Of a stretch of 64,000 nt of DNA, positions 50,682 through 59,480 are shown in pieces. Each line of letters opens with the position of its first letter. Positions within the stretch are counted from its first letter, which is position 1. Location: contig NZ_CP016162.1 of assembly GCF_001941865.1 (NCBI RefSeq), positions 3,099,501 to 3,163,500 of the forward strand. The letters are read 5' to 3'. This DNA comes from Pseudomonas alcaliphila JAB1. Lineage in GTDB: Bacteria > Pseudomonadota > Gammaproteobacteria > Pseudomonadales > Pseudomonadaceae. The notes beneath the pieces were generated by a model. It worked only from the letters and a program-made list of their open reading frames with translations, was not told where the DNA came from and did not search any database. The position numbers and the translations under genes were made by a program.

Positions 50682-50891
50682 ATGGCCAGGAAGGTTATCC
50701 AGCAAAATCGCCCGCAGGTTATGCACGGTGGTGGCTGTGGAGCGTTCTCGGTAGACGACAAACGCTGGCCTCACCAGCTTCACGAGGCCGGGGAGATAAT
50801 GCCCGGGACGCGCACAATCAAGTGCGGCGGGGAGATCGATATCGAGATCAAGCCCGGCAACATCTACTACTTCAATTATTGGGGCCCGTAG
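50682..50891 (+). CDS. Small hypothetical protein
   Basis: A 69-residue reading frame with a good ribosome site (AAGGA) before its ATG at 50682. The product is polar and has glycine-rich and cysteine-containing stretches (MHGGGCGAFSVDDKRWP and TIKCGGEIDIEIKPG) and ends YYFNYWGP. I do not recognise the family. It stands alone between repeats after the insertion sequence. The codon pattern is less GC-biased than neighbours, so recent acquisition is possible. Confidence 0.45.
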   Translation: MARKVIQQNRPQVMHGGGCGAFSVDDKRWPHQLHEAGEIMPGTRTIKCGGEIDIEIKPGNIYYFNYWGP

Positions 50892-50937
50892 GAGCTGGAA
50901 ACACCAGCGCTCACGCGCTTTACATCCTGGCGCTGCA

Positions 50938-51010
50938 AAGGCTTCGCCCCGGGGCGGGGCTCCTACCGCATGGCGTTCAATAACCCTTGTAGGAGCAGCG
51001 CCGCGCAGGG
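50938..51010. repeat. REP-like repeats
   Basis: CTTCGCCCCGGGGCGGGGCT here matches a unit at about 20638, and TGTAGGAGCAGCGCCGCGC follows. Dispersed palindromic repeats; no gene is seen between 50892 and 51134. Confidence 0.55.
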
Positions 51011-51134
51011 AATAGACTCTCGCGGGACGGCGATATATCGATTAACCGCACGACGATGCCATATCTCCAAACGATGAGAGATCTCCTGCCAGGCCAAAGG
51101 CAACAGAGTTATTGTTACCCGCTCCTTTGAGACG

Positions 51135-51842
51135 TCAAAGCTCAGCCAGTTTCAGCCAGTGTGCGTAGAAACCTTCGGCAACCTGGTTCAATGCCCTGAC
51201 CTTCCCGCCCAGGTCGTCACGCATCTCGGCGATGCTCTGCTGGCTGCTCTGGCTGGCATCGAGCAGGTGTGCCCAGTCGTCTAGCCAGAGCGCGATCAGA
51301 TCTTCGGTCATCTCCGGGTGGCCCTGCAACGCCAGCACCTTGTCACCCCAGGCGAAGGCCTGGTTATCGCACCAGCGGCTGCTCAGCAGGGGTTGAGCAC
51401 CTTCAGGTAGCGAGAAGGTGTCGCCATGCCACTGAAAAATGCTGAACGCTGCAGGCAAATGCGCCAGCCAGGGGCTATCGATAGCCTCTGCACGACGTTG
51501 CATGAACTGCCAACCCGCTTCGGTGTAGGGCATGCGGCGGACGCTGGCTCCCAGTGCCTTGGCCAGCAGCTGGCTGCCCAGGCAGTGACCGATGACGGGA
51601 ATGTCGCGTGCGATAAAGCGCTGCAGCGCAGCCACTTCGTCGGCGATCCAGGGCAACGGGTCATTGACGCTCATCGGCCCGCCCATCACGGCGACCGCCT
51701 TAGGCCGCTCCAGGTCGTAACCGTGCAGTTCACCCAGGTCGACGCGCAGTATGTCGAAACTGCAGCCACGCGCCTGCAGCACCTGCGCCAGATGGGCTGG
51801 CGGGCAATAATCGATATGCGTCAGGATCAAAACATCGGCCAT
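51135..51842 (-). CDS. Class I glutamine amidotransferase-like protein
   Basis: A 235-residue protein of the GMP synthase GATase-like family. The nucleophile cysteine is in VIGHCLGSQLLAKALG and the His-x-Glu pair in ALQGHPEMTED. AVMGGPMSVND near residue 55 is the family's oxyanion region. No synthetase domain is attached. Stand-alone members act on small metabolites or peptides; the substrate here is unknown. The start is the ATG at 51842 with GGAGGT upstream; the longer frame has no ribosome site. Confidence 0.85.
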   Translation of the reverse strand: MADVLILTHIDYCPPAHLAQVLQARGCSFDILRVDLGELHGYDLERPKAVAVMGGPMSVNDPLPWIADEVAALQRFIARDIPVIGHCLGSQLLAKALGASVRRMPYTEAGWQFMQRRAEAIDSPWLAHLPAAFSIFQWHGDTFSLPEGAQPLLSSRWCDNQAFAWGDKVLALQGHPEMTEDLIALWLDDWAHLLDASQSSQQSIAEMRDDLGGKVRALNQVAEGFYAHWLKLAEL

Positions 51843-51964
51843 AGCTACCTCCGCCGCGCAGTCTGCGCGAGAAGGATTGGCAAGTCGAGGTGGGCTGGGA
51901 GTTGAAGCCATCGGCCGGACAGCCGGCCGATGGTCTGTACTGGCGAATACCGCTGCATTCACCT

Positions 51965-52309
51965 CTAACGCATGGCTGACGCTTTCACCTCCTGGGTAAC
52001 GCCCCAGCCATCCATCTTGCCGCCCAGCGGGACGACGATGGACTCCAGGTCATGTTCGAACTCGCCGATACCGGCATGGGTGGCATACATCACTTTGCTG
52101 ATTTGCAGGTGCCAGATGCCGTCCTCACGGGCGGATATCTGAGCGTTGAGCGACTCGCCGCGAAAGTTTCTGGCCGCCGTTCTGGCCCGTTCTTCGTCGG
52201 GAAAGATGGCGTAGAACTCGATCGGGTGAAACTGGGCGAAGTCGAATCCCCCTTCTTTCATCCGACGCAGCACCGAGGTGCTGGAGTCTTCGTGGAAGGC
52301 TGTGCTCAT
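51965..52309 (-). CDS. RraB-like protein
   Basis: A 114-residue protein. The C-terminal 70 residues (FPDEERARTAARNF at the start, GGKMDGWGV at the end) follow the pattern of RraB, a modulator of RNase E. RraB proper has an acidic tail that is absent here, so a role on RNase E is uncertain. It lies 122 bp upstream of the amidotransferase gene on the same strand. Confidence 0.6.
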   Translation of the reverse strand: MSTAFHEDSSTSVLRRMKEGGFDFAQFHPIEFYAIFPDEERARTAARNFRGESLNAQISAREDGIWHLQISKVMYATHAGIGEFEHDLESIVVPLGGKMDGWGVTQEVKASAMR

Positions 52310-52627
52310 AAACGACCCCCTCTCAGGCTATGGATGGATTAACCGCTTTCCCAATGCGACCGTCCTAGGGACGGTGTCGCGACTCCTACCGGAAACCTCT
52401 GAAAACGCCCTGCGTTTACAGAAGCCCCCAAGTGGCGTCGCCCCGAGAATCGAGCAGATGCTCGATGTGTCTACTGCAAGCGTATCGACGACTGCCCGGC
52501 AGAACACCGAACTGAAACCGTCTCCCGTAGAGTAGCTGCTACGAGAGAGATTCGCGCTATACAGAAAGCCTTTGTGACAAAACCGGCGACCAGCGGCAAT
52601 TGGCCAGCCTGAACGCCTCGCCCGAGC
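52310..52627. other. Gap without a supported gene
   Basis: 318 bp. I see one hairpin at about 52356-52380 (GCGACCGTCC with GGGACGGTGTCGC) with no T tract. Short open frames here overlap neighbouring genes or lack a ribosome site. Confidence 0.5.
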
Positions 52628-53389
52628 TCATGGGCGACTGAGCCAGCCCATCAGCAACCTGTTGATCCAGCCCGGCGTGATCTGCCCTAGGGTGAACAGC
52701 AGCCCGAACTGCAGCCCTACCGGGCGATGCACAGTGCTGGCATGGGCCTGCTTCCAGGCCGCTTCGGCGATCTGCTCGGCCTCCAGGCGCACACCCAGGC
52801 GACGCATCACCGGCGGACGCTGCGCCTGGCTGCGCACCATCGGCGTGTCGACGAATGGCGGCATCAGGTCACCCACGCGGATGCCGTGTTCACGCCACTC
52901 CAGCTCCAGCGCCTCGGTAAGCCCACGCACGGCGAACTTGCTGGCCGAGTAGCTGGCCAGTTGCGGCACGCCGTAGAGCGCCGAGGCCGAGCCCATGTTG
53001 ATTACTTGCGCCTCTGGCGTGACCTTGAGATAGGGATAGGCCGCATGACAAAGATTGAGCACGCCGAGCACATTGATCTGTATCAGACGCGTGTGCTGCT
53101 CCAGTTCGATATCGGCGAAGGCACCGGTGCGCAGAATGCCTGCGCCATTGAACAGCAGGCGCAACTGGCCGCCGCTCTGCGTGCAGAAGTCGGCCAGCGC
53201 GGCCTTCACCGCTGCGGCATCGACCACATCCAGCGGCGCATGCCAGGCGCCGCCCAGCTCGGCGGCCAAGGCTGCCAGCGCCTTTTCATCGACGTCGAGC
53301 AACCCGACGCGCCAGCCCCGCGCGTGAAACAGCCGCGCGGTGGCGGCGCCAATACCCGATGCGGCGCCGCTGATGAGAATGTTGTTCAT
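52628..53389 (-). CDS. Short-chain dehydrogenase/reductase
   Basis: A 253-residue classical SDR. The cofactor site is SGAASGIGAATARLF near the start; the N of LLFNGAG, the S of MGSAS and YSASK provide the catalytic tetrad. ATG at 53389 shares one base with the stop of the esterase gene (TGATG), so the two are coupled. Third gene of the monooxygenase operon; it probably oxidises or reduces an alcohol/ketone in the same route. Confidence 0.9.
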   Translation of the reverse strand: MNNILISGAASGIGAATARLFHARGWRVGLLDVDEKALAALAAELGGAWHAPLDVVDAAAVKAALADFCTQSGGQLRLLFNGAGILRTGAFADIELEQHTRLIQINVLGVLNLCHAAYPYLKVTPEAQVINMGSASALYGVPQLASYSASKFAVRGLTEALELEWREHGIRVGDLMPPFVDTPMVRSQAQRPPVMRRLGVRLEAEQIAEAAWKQAHASTVHRPVGLQFGLLFTLGQITPGWINRLLMGWLSRP

Positions 53390-54318
53390 CACACACCCCG
53401 CTCACGGAGAAAGGCCGCCACGCGGGCGATGGCGTAATCCGCCGCACGCAACATGCCGACATGCGCCTGGAACACGTGCCACAACCGCGGATAACGCTCC
53501 AGGCGCACGTTCACCCCAGCCGCCTTGGCGCGCTCGGCCAGGCGCAAGCTGTCATTCAGTAGCAACTCGTCTTCGCCCACCTGGATCAGCGTCGGCGGCA
53601 GGCGGCTGAGGTCGGCGAACAGCGGCGACATACCCGGATCGTTGCGCGGCAGGTCGGTCGGGCAATACAGCTGCGCGGCCTGTTCGACCCAGCTGGGGTG
53701 GAGCAGCGGATCGCCGGCCGGCGGCTCGTGCATCTGCTCGCCGGTGAAGTCGGTGACCGGCGAGAAGCACACCAGGGCGGCGGGCGGCGGCAGGTCGAGT
53801 TCGATGATGCGCAGGCAGCCGACCAGGCTCAGGTTGCCCCCCGCCGAGTCGCCGCCGATGGCAATCTGTTCGGCTCTATAGCCGGCCGCCAACAATGCCT
53901 GGTAAGCCGCCACCACATCATCGCGCGCCGCCGGATAGGGATGCTCCGGCGCCAGGCGGTAATCCAGCGCACAGACCTCCAGAGCAGCGCGTTTGGCCAG
54001 GCTGGCGCAGATGCCACGGTGCGTGTCCGGACCACCGATCATGAAGGCGCCACCGTGCAGATAGAGCAGCACGCTACCGCTGCTGACAGGCGGTCGATGC
54101 CATTCGCACGGGCGCCCGGCCAGGGTATCGGCGCTGCGCGTTACGCCACGCGGCGTCAGGGTGATGGCGGTGAGTGCACGCAGCACCCGCCGCTGCCCGG
54201 CCACCGGCATCGGTGGCCGTACCAGGCCACGGAAGAACAGGCGCAGAAAGCCGCGCAACAGGCCGCGCAGCAGCATCTGCTCGGCGGCTGGGGCTTTGAA
54301 GTCAGCGGACGCAGTCAT
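53389..54318 (-). CDS. HSL-family alpha/beta hydrolase (esterase)
   Basis: A 309-residue esterase of the hormone-sensitive-lipase family. The oxyanion motif HGGAF is in YLHGGAFMIGGPDTH, the nucleophile serine in IGGDSAGGNLSL, with the acid in GEDELLLNDS and the histidine in RLWHVFQAH. The ATG at 54318 lies inside the 3' end of the monooxygenase gene (17-bp overlap) with GGAG upstream. Next to a Baeyer-Villiger enzyme it would hydrolyse the ester or lactone formed. Confidence 0.92.
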   Translation of the reverse strand: MTASADFKAPAAEQMLLRGLLRGFLRLFFRGLVRPPMPVAGQRRVLRALTAITLTPRGVTRSADTLAGRPCEWHRPPVSSGSVLLYLHGGAFMIGGPDTHRGICASLAKRAALEVCALDYRLAPEHPYPAARDDVVAAYQALLAAGYRAEQIAIGGDSAGGNLSLVGCLRIIELDLPPPAALVCFSPVTDFTGEQMHEPPAGDPLLHPSWVEQAAQLYCPTDLPRNDPGMSPLFADLSRLPPTLIQVGEDELLLNDSLRLAERAKAAGVNVRLERYPRLWHVFQAHVGMLRAADYAIARVAAFLRERGV

Positions 54319-55777
54319 AGTCGGCAAGCTCCGGAGTACGGGTCATGAGGCGATAGGTGAAGGTGAACCCCGGCCAGTTGTTGGTGTGCTTGCCGGTAGC
54401 GGTCTTGTACCAGCTGTCGCAGCCCTGTTCCCATATCGTTCGATGAGTCGCCTGCTGCAGCTCGGCGTTGTAACTGCGCTGCACCGTCGGGCGCAGGTCG
54501 AGATAGCGTAGCCCCTGTTCGCGCAGCGCCTGCAGGCAGCCCAGTACGTAGGCGTACTGGCTCTCGAGCATATAGAGAATGGAGTTGTGGCCGAGGTTGG
54601 TGTTCGGCCCGTAGAGCAGGAACAGGTTGGGAAAGCCGCTGACGCTGATGCCCTTGTAGGCCTCGGCGCCCTCCTTCCAGGCCTGATTCAGCTCCAGCCC
54701 ATCGAGGCCGCGAATGTGCATCGGCGCGAGGAAATCGGTGGCGGTGAAACCGGTGCCGTAGATCAGCACATCGCAGGGATGCTCACGACCATCGGCCGTC
54801 ACCAGCGACTGCTCGCGCACCTCGCGAATCGCCGCGTCGACGACCTCGACATTGGCCTGCGCCAGCGCCGGAAAGTAGTCGTTGCTGATCAGGATGCGCT
54901 TGCAGCCCATGGGGTAGTTCGGCTGCAACCGCTCACGCTTGCCGGCATCGGGCATCTGCCGCTGAAGGTGGCGGGTGAAGCTGTGGCGGAACAGGCGCAT
55001 GAGCCAGGGGAAGCGGATAAAGGCCAGCGCCCGGCCCTCGTGATGCAGGTATTGCAGGAGGCGGTCGGCTCGTTGCAGCAGGGGCAAACGCTGTTTCAGG
55101 GCAATCTCCCAGGGTCGATAGGCACGATCCGGCTTGGCCAGCACATAGGCAGCCGAGCGCTGGAACAGGCTCAGGCTGGCGACCTTCGGCTGGATCTGCG
55201 GCACGAACTGGATCGCCGAAGCGCCGGTGCCGATTACCGCCACGCGCTTGCCGGTCAGATCCAGATCATGGCGCCAGCGCGCCGAATGAAAAGCCTCGCC
55301 ACGGAAACGCTCCAGGCCGGGCAGTTTCGGGTAGGCCGGCCGATTGAGCTGACCGCAGGCACTCACCAGCGCCTGCGTCTCGATCACTTCGCCTGCCGCC
55401 AGCTCGACACGCCAAATGCCGCGCGCGGCATCGAACTCGGCACCGAGCACTTCGCTGTGCAGGCGGATGTGCGGACGCAGCCGGTGCTTCTCCACACATT
55501 GCAGGATATAGGCGTGGATCTCCGCCTGCGGCGCGAACTTGCGCGACCAGTCGTGCTTGGGCTCGAAGGAAAAGGAATACAGGTGCGAAGGCACATCGCA
55601 GGCGGCGCCCGGGTAGCGGTTGTCGCGCCAGGTGCCGCCGACCTCGCCGGCCTTTTCCAGCAACAGGAAGTCGTCCTCGCCGGCCTTGCGCAGCTGCATG
55701 GCCAGACCCAGACCGGCAAAGCCACTGCCGATGATCAATACGCGCCAGGGCGCGTTCGTACGGGGGTTGTTGTGCAT
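54302..55777 (-). CDS. Baeyer-Villiger-type flavin monooxygenase
   Basis: A 491-residue class B flavoprotein monooxygenase. The FAD motif GSGFAGLGLAMQL, GGTWRDNRYPGAACD, the fingerprint FRGEAFHSARW (F-x-G-x3-H-x3-W) and the NADPH motif GTGASAIQFVPQI are all present. It inserts oxygen next to a carbonyl, making esters from ketones. First gene of an operon with esterase and SDR, divergent from an AraC regulator. The substrate could be an aliphatic, cyclic or steroid-like ketone. Confidence 0.92.
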   Translation of the reverse strand: MHNNPRTNAPWRVLIIGSGFAGLGLAMQLRKAGEDDFLLLEKAGEVGGTWRDNRYPGAACDVPSHLYSFSFEPKHDWSRKFAPQAEIHAYILQCVEKHRLRPHIRLHSEVLGAEFDAARGIWRVELAAGEVIETQALVSACGQLNRPAYPKLPGLERFRGEAFHSARWRHDLDLTGKRVAVIGTGASAIQFVPQIQPKVASLSLFQRSAAYVLAKPDRAYRPWEIALKQRLPLLQRADRLLQYLHHEGRALAFIRFPWLMRLFRHSFTRHLQRQMPDAGKRERLQPNYPMGCKRILISNDYFPALAQANVEVVDAAIREVREQSLVTADGREHPCDVLIYGTGFTATDFLAPMHIRGLDGLELNQAWKEGAEAYKGISVSGFPNLFLLYGPNTNLGHNSILYMLESQYAYVLGCLQALREQGLRYLDLRPTVQRSYNAELQQATHRTIWEQGCDSWYKTATGKHTNNWPGFTFTYRLMTRTPELADYDCVR

Positions 55778-55875
55778 TGTAGTGACCCGTGTATGACGAT
55801 GAACTGATGCTACTTGCCTCGCCCAGCGCAGGTTATGGCATAGTCGGCCAGGGTATTGTGATTTTCGGACAATCT

Positions 55876-56895
55876 ATGTCATCCCCCTGGCCAGCACGCC
55901 GCAGCATCACCAGCATCCAGCTGCTCACCCAATTGGGGCTCGATCTTGGCCTGAGCCTGGACAGGTGCCTACATGAAACGGGGCTCAGCCCGGTGCAGTT
56001 GGCCAGCCTGAACGGCGAAATCGAAGCGCAGCGTGAGCTGCAGTTGATCGCCAACCTGGTCGAGGCACTACCCGCAGTCGAAGATCTCGGCTTGCAGGCC
56101 GGTCGGCGCTACCACCTGACCACCTATGGCGCCTGGGGTTACGCCATTCTCAGCAGCGCCACGGTCCGTCAGGCCGCCGAGCTGGGTTTGCGCTATCACG
56201 GCCTGACCTATGCCTTCACCCGCATCAGTCTGAGCGTGGATGACGCCGTGGCCAGTCTGAATTTCGACGACAGCGCCCTGCCCCCGGCGCTGCATGATTT
56301 CATCGTGCAGCGCGACATGCTCGGTGCCCTGGTGGTCGTGCGCGAGCTGCTGGGCAGCACGCTGCAATTGCTGACCGTGGAGCTGCGCCAGCCTGCACCG
56401 GCTGACGTCTCACCCTTTATCGCCGCATTCGGCCAGGTGCCGCGCTTCGGCGCGGCGCACAATCGCCTGGGTTTTGCCGCCGATTTGCTGGACAACCCAC
56501 TGCCACGAGCCAACCCGCAACTGGTCAGCGCCTGTGAACAGCAATGCCAGGCGTTGCTGGCGCGCCATCAATGGCATCAGGGCCTGGCCGGACGGGTGCG
56601 TCAGTTGCTGTTGCAGTCGCCGGGACAGATCGCCGACATGGAACAGGTCGCAGAGCGCCTGCACCTGAGCAGCCGCACCCTGCGTCGACGCCTGATCGAA
56701 GAAGACACGAGCTTCCGTGCCCTGCAGGACGAAGTGCGCCAGGCGCTGGCCGAAGAGCTGCTGGCCGCCGGCGGCCTGAGCCTGGAAGAGATTGCCGAGC
56801 GCCTGGGTTATGGCGAACTGTCGAACTTCATCCACGCCTTCAAGCGCTGGAAAGGCGTAACGCCGGGGCGTTATCAACGGGAAGCGATGGTGTAG
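55876..56895 (+). CDS. AraC-family regulator of the monooxygenase operon
   Basis: A 339-residue AraC regulator of the OruR/ArgR-like group: an N-terminal Arabinose_bd-type domain (DUF4156-like, about residues 10-190) and a C-terminal double helix-turn-helix with QVAERLHLSSRTLRRRL and EIAERLGYGELSNFIHAFKR. The ATG at 55876 is the likely start. Divergent from the monooxygenase gene, separated by 98 bp, so it probably activates that operon. Confidence 0.85.
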   Translation: MSSPWPARRSITSIQLLTQLGLDLGLSLDRCLHETGLSPVQLASLNGEIEAQRELQLIANLVEALPAVEDLGLQAGRRYHLTTYGAWGYAILSSATVRQAAELGLRYHGLTYAFTRISLSVDDAVASLNFDDSALPPALHDFIVQRDMLGALVVVRELLGSTLQLLTVELRQPAPADVSPFIAAFGQVPRFGAAHNRLGFAADLLDNPLPRANPQLVSACEQQCQALLARHQWHQGLAGRVRQLLLQSPGQIADMEQVAERLHLSSRTLRRRLIEEDTSFRALQDEVRQALAEELLAAGGLSLEEIAERLGYGELSNFIHAFKRWKGVTPGRYQREAMV

Positions 56896-57135
56896 GCGTG
56901 CCGGGCGGCGAGTCGTTCGCGAAGCACGGCAGGAACGATGTGTGGACTGTTCGCTGGCGCTCCTGAGTCCACCCTACGAGCTGGCGCTACGAGTGGTCGG
57001 CATTCCGATCCACCCTACGAGCGGTCGGCGTTACGATCCATCGGAGTCGCGTCCAGGCAGCCTTCGTGGGCCTACCGAGGTTTGAAAGTCATCTTCACGC
57101 TGACAACGCCCGAGCACCGCGTTAGGGTGCCAGCC

Positions 57136-58014
57136 ATGAACATCATCACGCTGCTTCTGCCCTATCAACCGCCCTGGGACTGGCAACAGTTCCACAGCCA
57201 TTTCGCCCTGCGCGCGATTCCTGGGCTGGAGTCACTGAGCGCGGACAGCTACAGCCGCGGCTTCAGCATCGACGGCACACCCGGCTGGTTTCGGGTTGCC
57301 CCGCTGCCAGGGCAGAACGCGCTGGAACTGCGCTGCCGCCTGGCCTCGCCTGCGCATCTCGATCAACTCGAACAACGCGTGCGGCGCATGTTCGATCTCG
57401 ACAGCGAGCCCGAGGCGATTGCCCTGCACCTGAGCACTGATGAACTGCTCGCGCCGCTGCTGCAGCGCAATCCCGGCCTGCGCCTACCGGTGGCGTTCGA
57501 TCCGTTCGAACAGGCGGTGCGCGCCATTGTCGGCCAGCAGGTCACGGTCAAGGCGGCGGTGACCATAGTCGGGCGTCTGGTGCAACGTGTCGGCGCACGG
57601 ATCGAGACACCGGAAACGCTGGGCATCAGCCATCTGTTCCCCTCACCACAGGCGCTTGCCGAGGCCGACCTGAGCGGCATCGGCATGCCCGGCAAACGCG
57701 TGCAGTGCCTGCAGCATTTCGCCGCGCGCATTGCCGATGGCAGCCTGAAACTGCATCTGGCCGACGGCAGTGCAGCACTGATCGAGCAGCTGTGCGCCCT
57801 GCCAGGCATTGGCCCGTGGACAGCGGAGTACATCGCCCTGCGCGCGTTCGGTGAGGCCGACGCCTTTCCCGCCAGCGACCTGGGTTTGCTCAAGGCGCCG
57901 GTATGGGGAGCGGAAGGTATCGATGCGCGCCGCCTGAAAGCACGCGCGGAAGCCTGGCGCCCGTGGCGCGCTTATGCGGCGGCGCATCTCTGGCATAACT
58001 ATTCGGGAGGCTGA
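57136..58014 (+). CDS. alkA: DNA-3-methyladenine glycosylase II
   Basis: A 292-residue AlkA-type glycosylase that removes alkylated bases. The helix-hairpin-helix is in LCALPGIGPWTAEYIALRAFG, followed by catalytic D248 in FPASDLG. An AlkA_N domain precedes. No fused Ada domain. Operon with ogt, three bases between stop and next ATG. Confidence 0.92.
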   Translation: MNIITLLLPYQPPWDWQQFHSHFALRAIPGLESLSADSYSRGFSIDGTPGWFRVAPLPGQNALELRCRLASPAHLDQLEQRVRRMFDLDSEPEAIALHLSTDELLAPLLQRNPGLRLPVAFDPFEQAVRAIVGQQVTVKAAVTIVGRLVQRVGARIETPETLGISHLFPSPQALAEADLSGIGMPGKRVQCLQHFAARIADGSLKLHLADGSAALIEQLCALPGIGPWTAEYIALRAFGEADAFPASDLGLLKAPVWGAEGIDARRLKARAEAWRPWRAYAAAHLWHNYSGG

Positions 58015-58017
58015 GTC

Positions 58018-58515
58018 ATGCATTACCGCTACCACGACAGCCCCGTCGGTCCGCTGCTGATCGCAGCCGACGACAGCGGCCTGCAACTGCTGCTGATGGA
58101 GCTGGACAGCCGGCCCTGGCGCATCGAAGACCATTGGCAGCCCGCTGGCCGCGAGCTGGACGCCGTGTGCAGCCAGCTCGATGAATACTTCGCCGGCAAG
58201 CGCCGTCAGTTCGAATTGCGCCTGGCGCCGAGGGGCACGGCATTCCAGCAGGCGGTCTGGCAGGCGCTGTTGGCCATTCCCTACGGTCGCACCTGCAGCT
58301 ATTCGGAGCTGGCCAATGTCATCGGCAGGCCGCAGGCCGTGCGCGCAGTGGGGACGGCCAATGGCGCCAACCCCATCTCCATCATCGTGCCCTGCCACCG
58401 CGTGATCGGCCGGGACGGCAGCCTGACCGGTTATGCCGGTGGCCTGCCGCGCAAGCAGCAGTTGCTGGAACTCGAGGGTGTATTGCAGCCGGCTCAGGCG
58501 CAACTGGCTTTGTAG
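58018..58515 (+). CDS. ogt: Methylated-DNA-protein-cysteine methyltransferase
   Basis: A 165-residue suicide enzyme that repairs O6-methylguanine. The acceptor C126 is in the invariant IVPCHRVIG; the DNA-binding FQQAVWQALLAIPYGRTCSY precedes it. GGAGG overlaps the alkA stop upstream of the ATG. Together with alkA it forms an alkylation-repair operon; no Ada regulator is seen nearby. Confidence 0.95.
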   Translation: MHYRYHDSPVGPLLIAADDSGLQLLLMELDSRPWRIEDHWQPAGRELDAVCSQLDEYFAGKRRQFELRLAPRGTAFQQAVWQALLAIPYGRTCSYSELANVIGRPQAVRAVGTANGANPISIIVPCHRVIGRDGSLTGYAGGLPRKQQLLELEGVLQPAQAQLAL

Positions 58516-58524
58516 CCTAGGCTC

Positions 58525-58670
58525 TGTACGAAAAGTGCCTGCGCTCGGTGATGCTTCGTTAAAAACGGGCTGGAACGCCAGCCCGGTCGAATGCTCATTT
58601 ACAGCTCGTAAACTCCGCTTCCTCACCCGTTTTGCCTCGCCTGACCTTCGCTCGACGACTTTTCGTACAC
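58525..58670. repeat. Palindromic repeat element, copy 3 (inverted)
   Basis: About 146 bp, in the opposite orientation to the copies at 20126 and 62395. Its ends are TGTACGAAAAGT and the exact complement. The core keeps TTTAC...GTAAATGAGCATT and a GGGCTGG/CCAGCCC stem. Confidence 0.75.
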
Positions 58671-58673
58671 ACC

Positions 58674-59231
58674 CTAGGGCGCGGGTATGCGCGCCAGAGG
58701 CTCTGCACGCGGACGCAGGGGAAAAGCCAGAATCAGCCCCTCGCCCGACGCCGGAAAGATGCCGGTCAGGGCGGTGATATTGACCTGATGGGAAACCAGC
58801 ACCAACGGCGCGCCAGCAGGCAGTTGGTTGACCGAGCGAATCAGCTCGTCGGTCTGCTCGGCACCATCCTCGGGCTTGCCGAAGAACGAATCCAGCGCAG
58901 CCAATGGTTGTACCGGGCCGCGCTGCATGTTGCTGGCCGTGTCCAGCGCGCGGCACCAGCGACTACTGAGAAGCCGCGGCTGTTCGATCCCCTGACGCGC
59001 GAGCAACTCGCCCCAGCGCCGGGCCTCGGCACGCCCTTGAGCGTTGAGGTTGCGCTGGGTTTCGCAGTGCCCCAGGCGAAAGTTCGCCGGGTCGCCCGTA
59101 CCCGGCGCGGTGGCGTGACGCATGAGTATCAGCGCACGACCTTCGCGCAATGCCTGCCAGGCGTCGGCGTTATCTGCCGCCACACTGAACAGCGGCAGCA
59201 GCACCAAGGCCAGCAGCCACAGGCGAGTCAT
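58674..59231 (-). CDS. Exported histidine phosphatase-family protein
   Basis: A 185-residue member of the phosphoglycerate-mutase-like family. It has a signal peptide (LWLLALVLLPLFSVAADN). The catalytic RH is in ALILMRHATAPG, and the second histidine in LVLVSHQVNITALTG. The protein probably acts in the periplasm on an unknown phosphoester. ATGA overlap with the small membrane protein upstream indicates co-translation. Confidence 0.85.
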   Translation of the reverse strand: MTRLWLLALVLLPLFSVAADNADAWQALREGRALILMRHATAPGTGDPANFRLGHCETQRNLNAQGRAEARRWGELLARQGIEQPRLLSSRWCRALDTASNMQRGPVQPLAALDSFFGKPEDGAEQTDELIRSVNQLPAGAPLVLVSHQVNITALTGIFPASGEGLILAFPLRPRAEPLARIPAP

Positions 59232-59419
59232 ATTCTGACGTTGCCGCGCGGCCCCATCAGCGCCCAGATGATCAGACCGATCACCGGCAACAGCACGATC
59301 AGCAGAATCCATAGAATCTTGATTCCAGTTTCCGCGTTGCTTTTGACCACGTTGATGATGGCCCAGATATCCAGAGCCAGGATGACCAGGCCGAGCAGCC
59401 CATTGAAGGTGGAACCCAT
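59228..59419 (-). CDS. Small PLDc_N-type membrane protein
   Basis: A 63-residue protein with two membrane segments: LLGLVILALDIWAIINVVKS and WILLIVLLPVIGLIIWALMG, ending GPRG. This is the PLDc_N pattern found at the N-terminus of cardiolipin synthases and as stand-alone small proteins. AGGAG precedes the ATG. Stop and phosphatase start overlap (ATGA). Confidence 0.8.
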   Translation of the reverse strand: MGSTFNGLLGLVILALDIWAIINVVKSNAETGIKILWILLIVLLPVIGLIIWALMGPRGNVRI

Positions 59420-59480
59420 GACGACACTCCTGTCTGAAAGGTTGCCTGCATAGGATAGTCGTTGATTGGCTGGGGTTCCC

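Noticed and set aside
52278..52535. 85-codon plus-strand frame in the 318-bp gap
   Set aside because: It begins antisense to the RraB-like gene and has no family resemblance.
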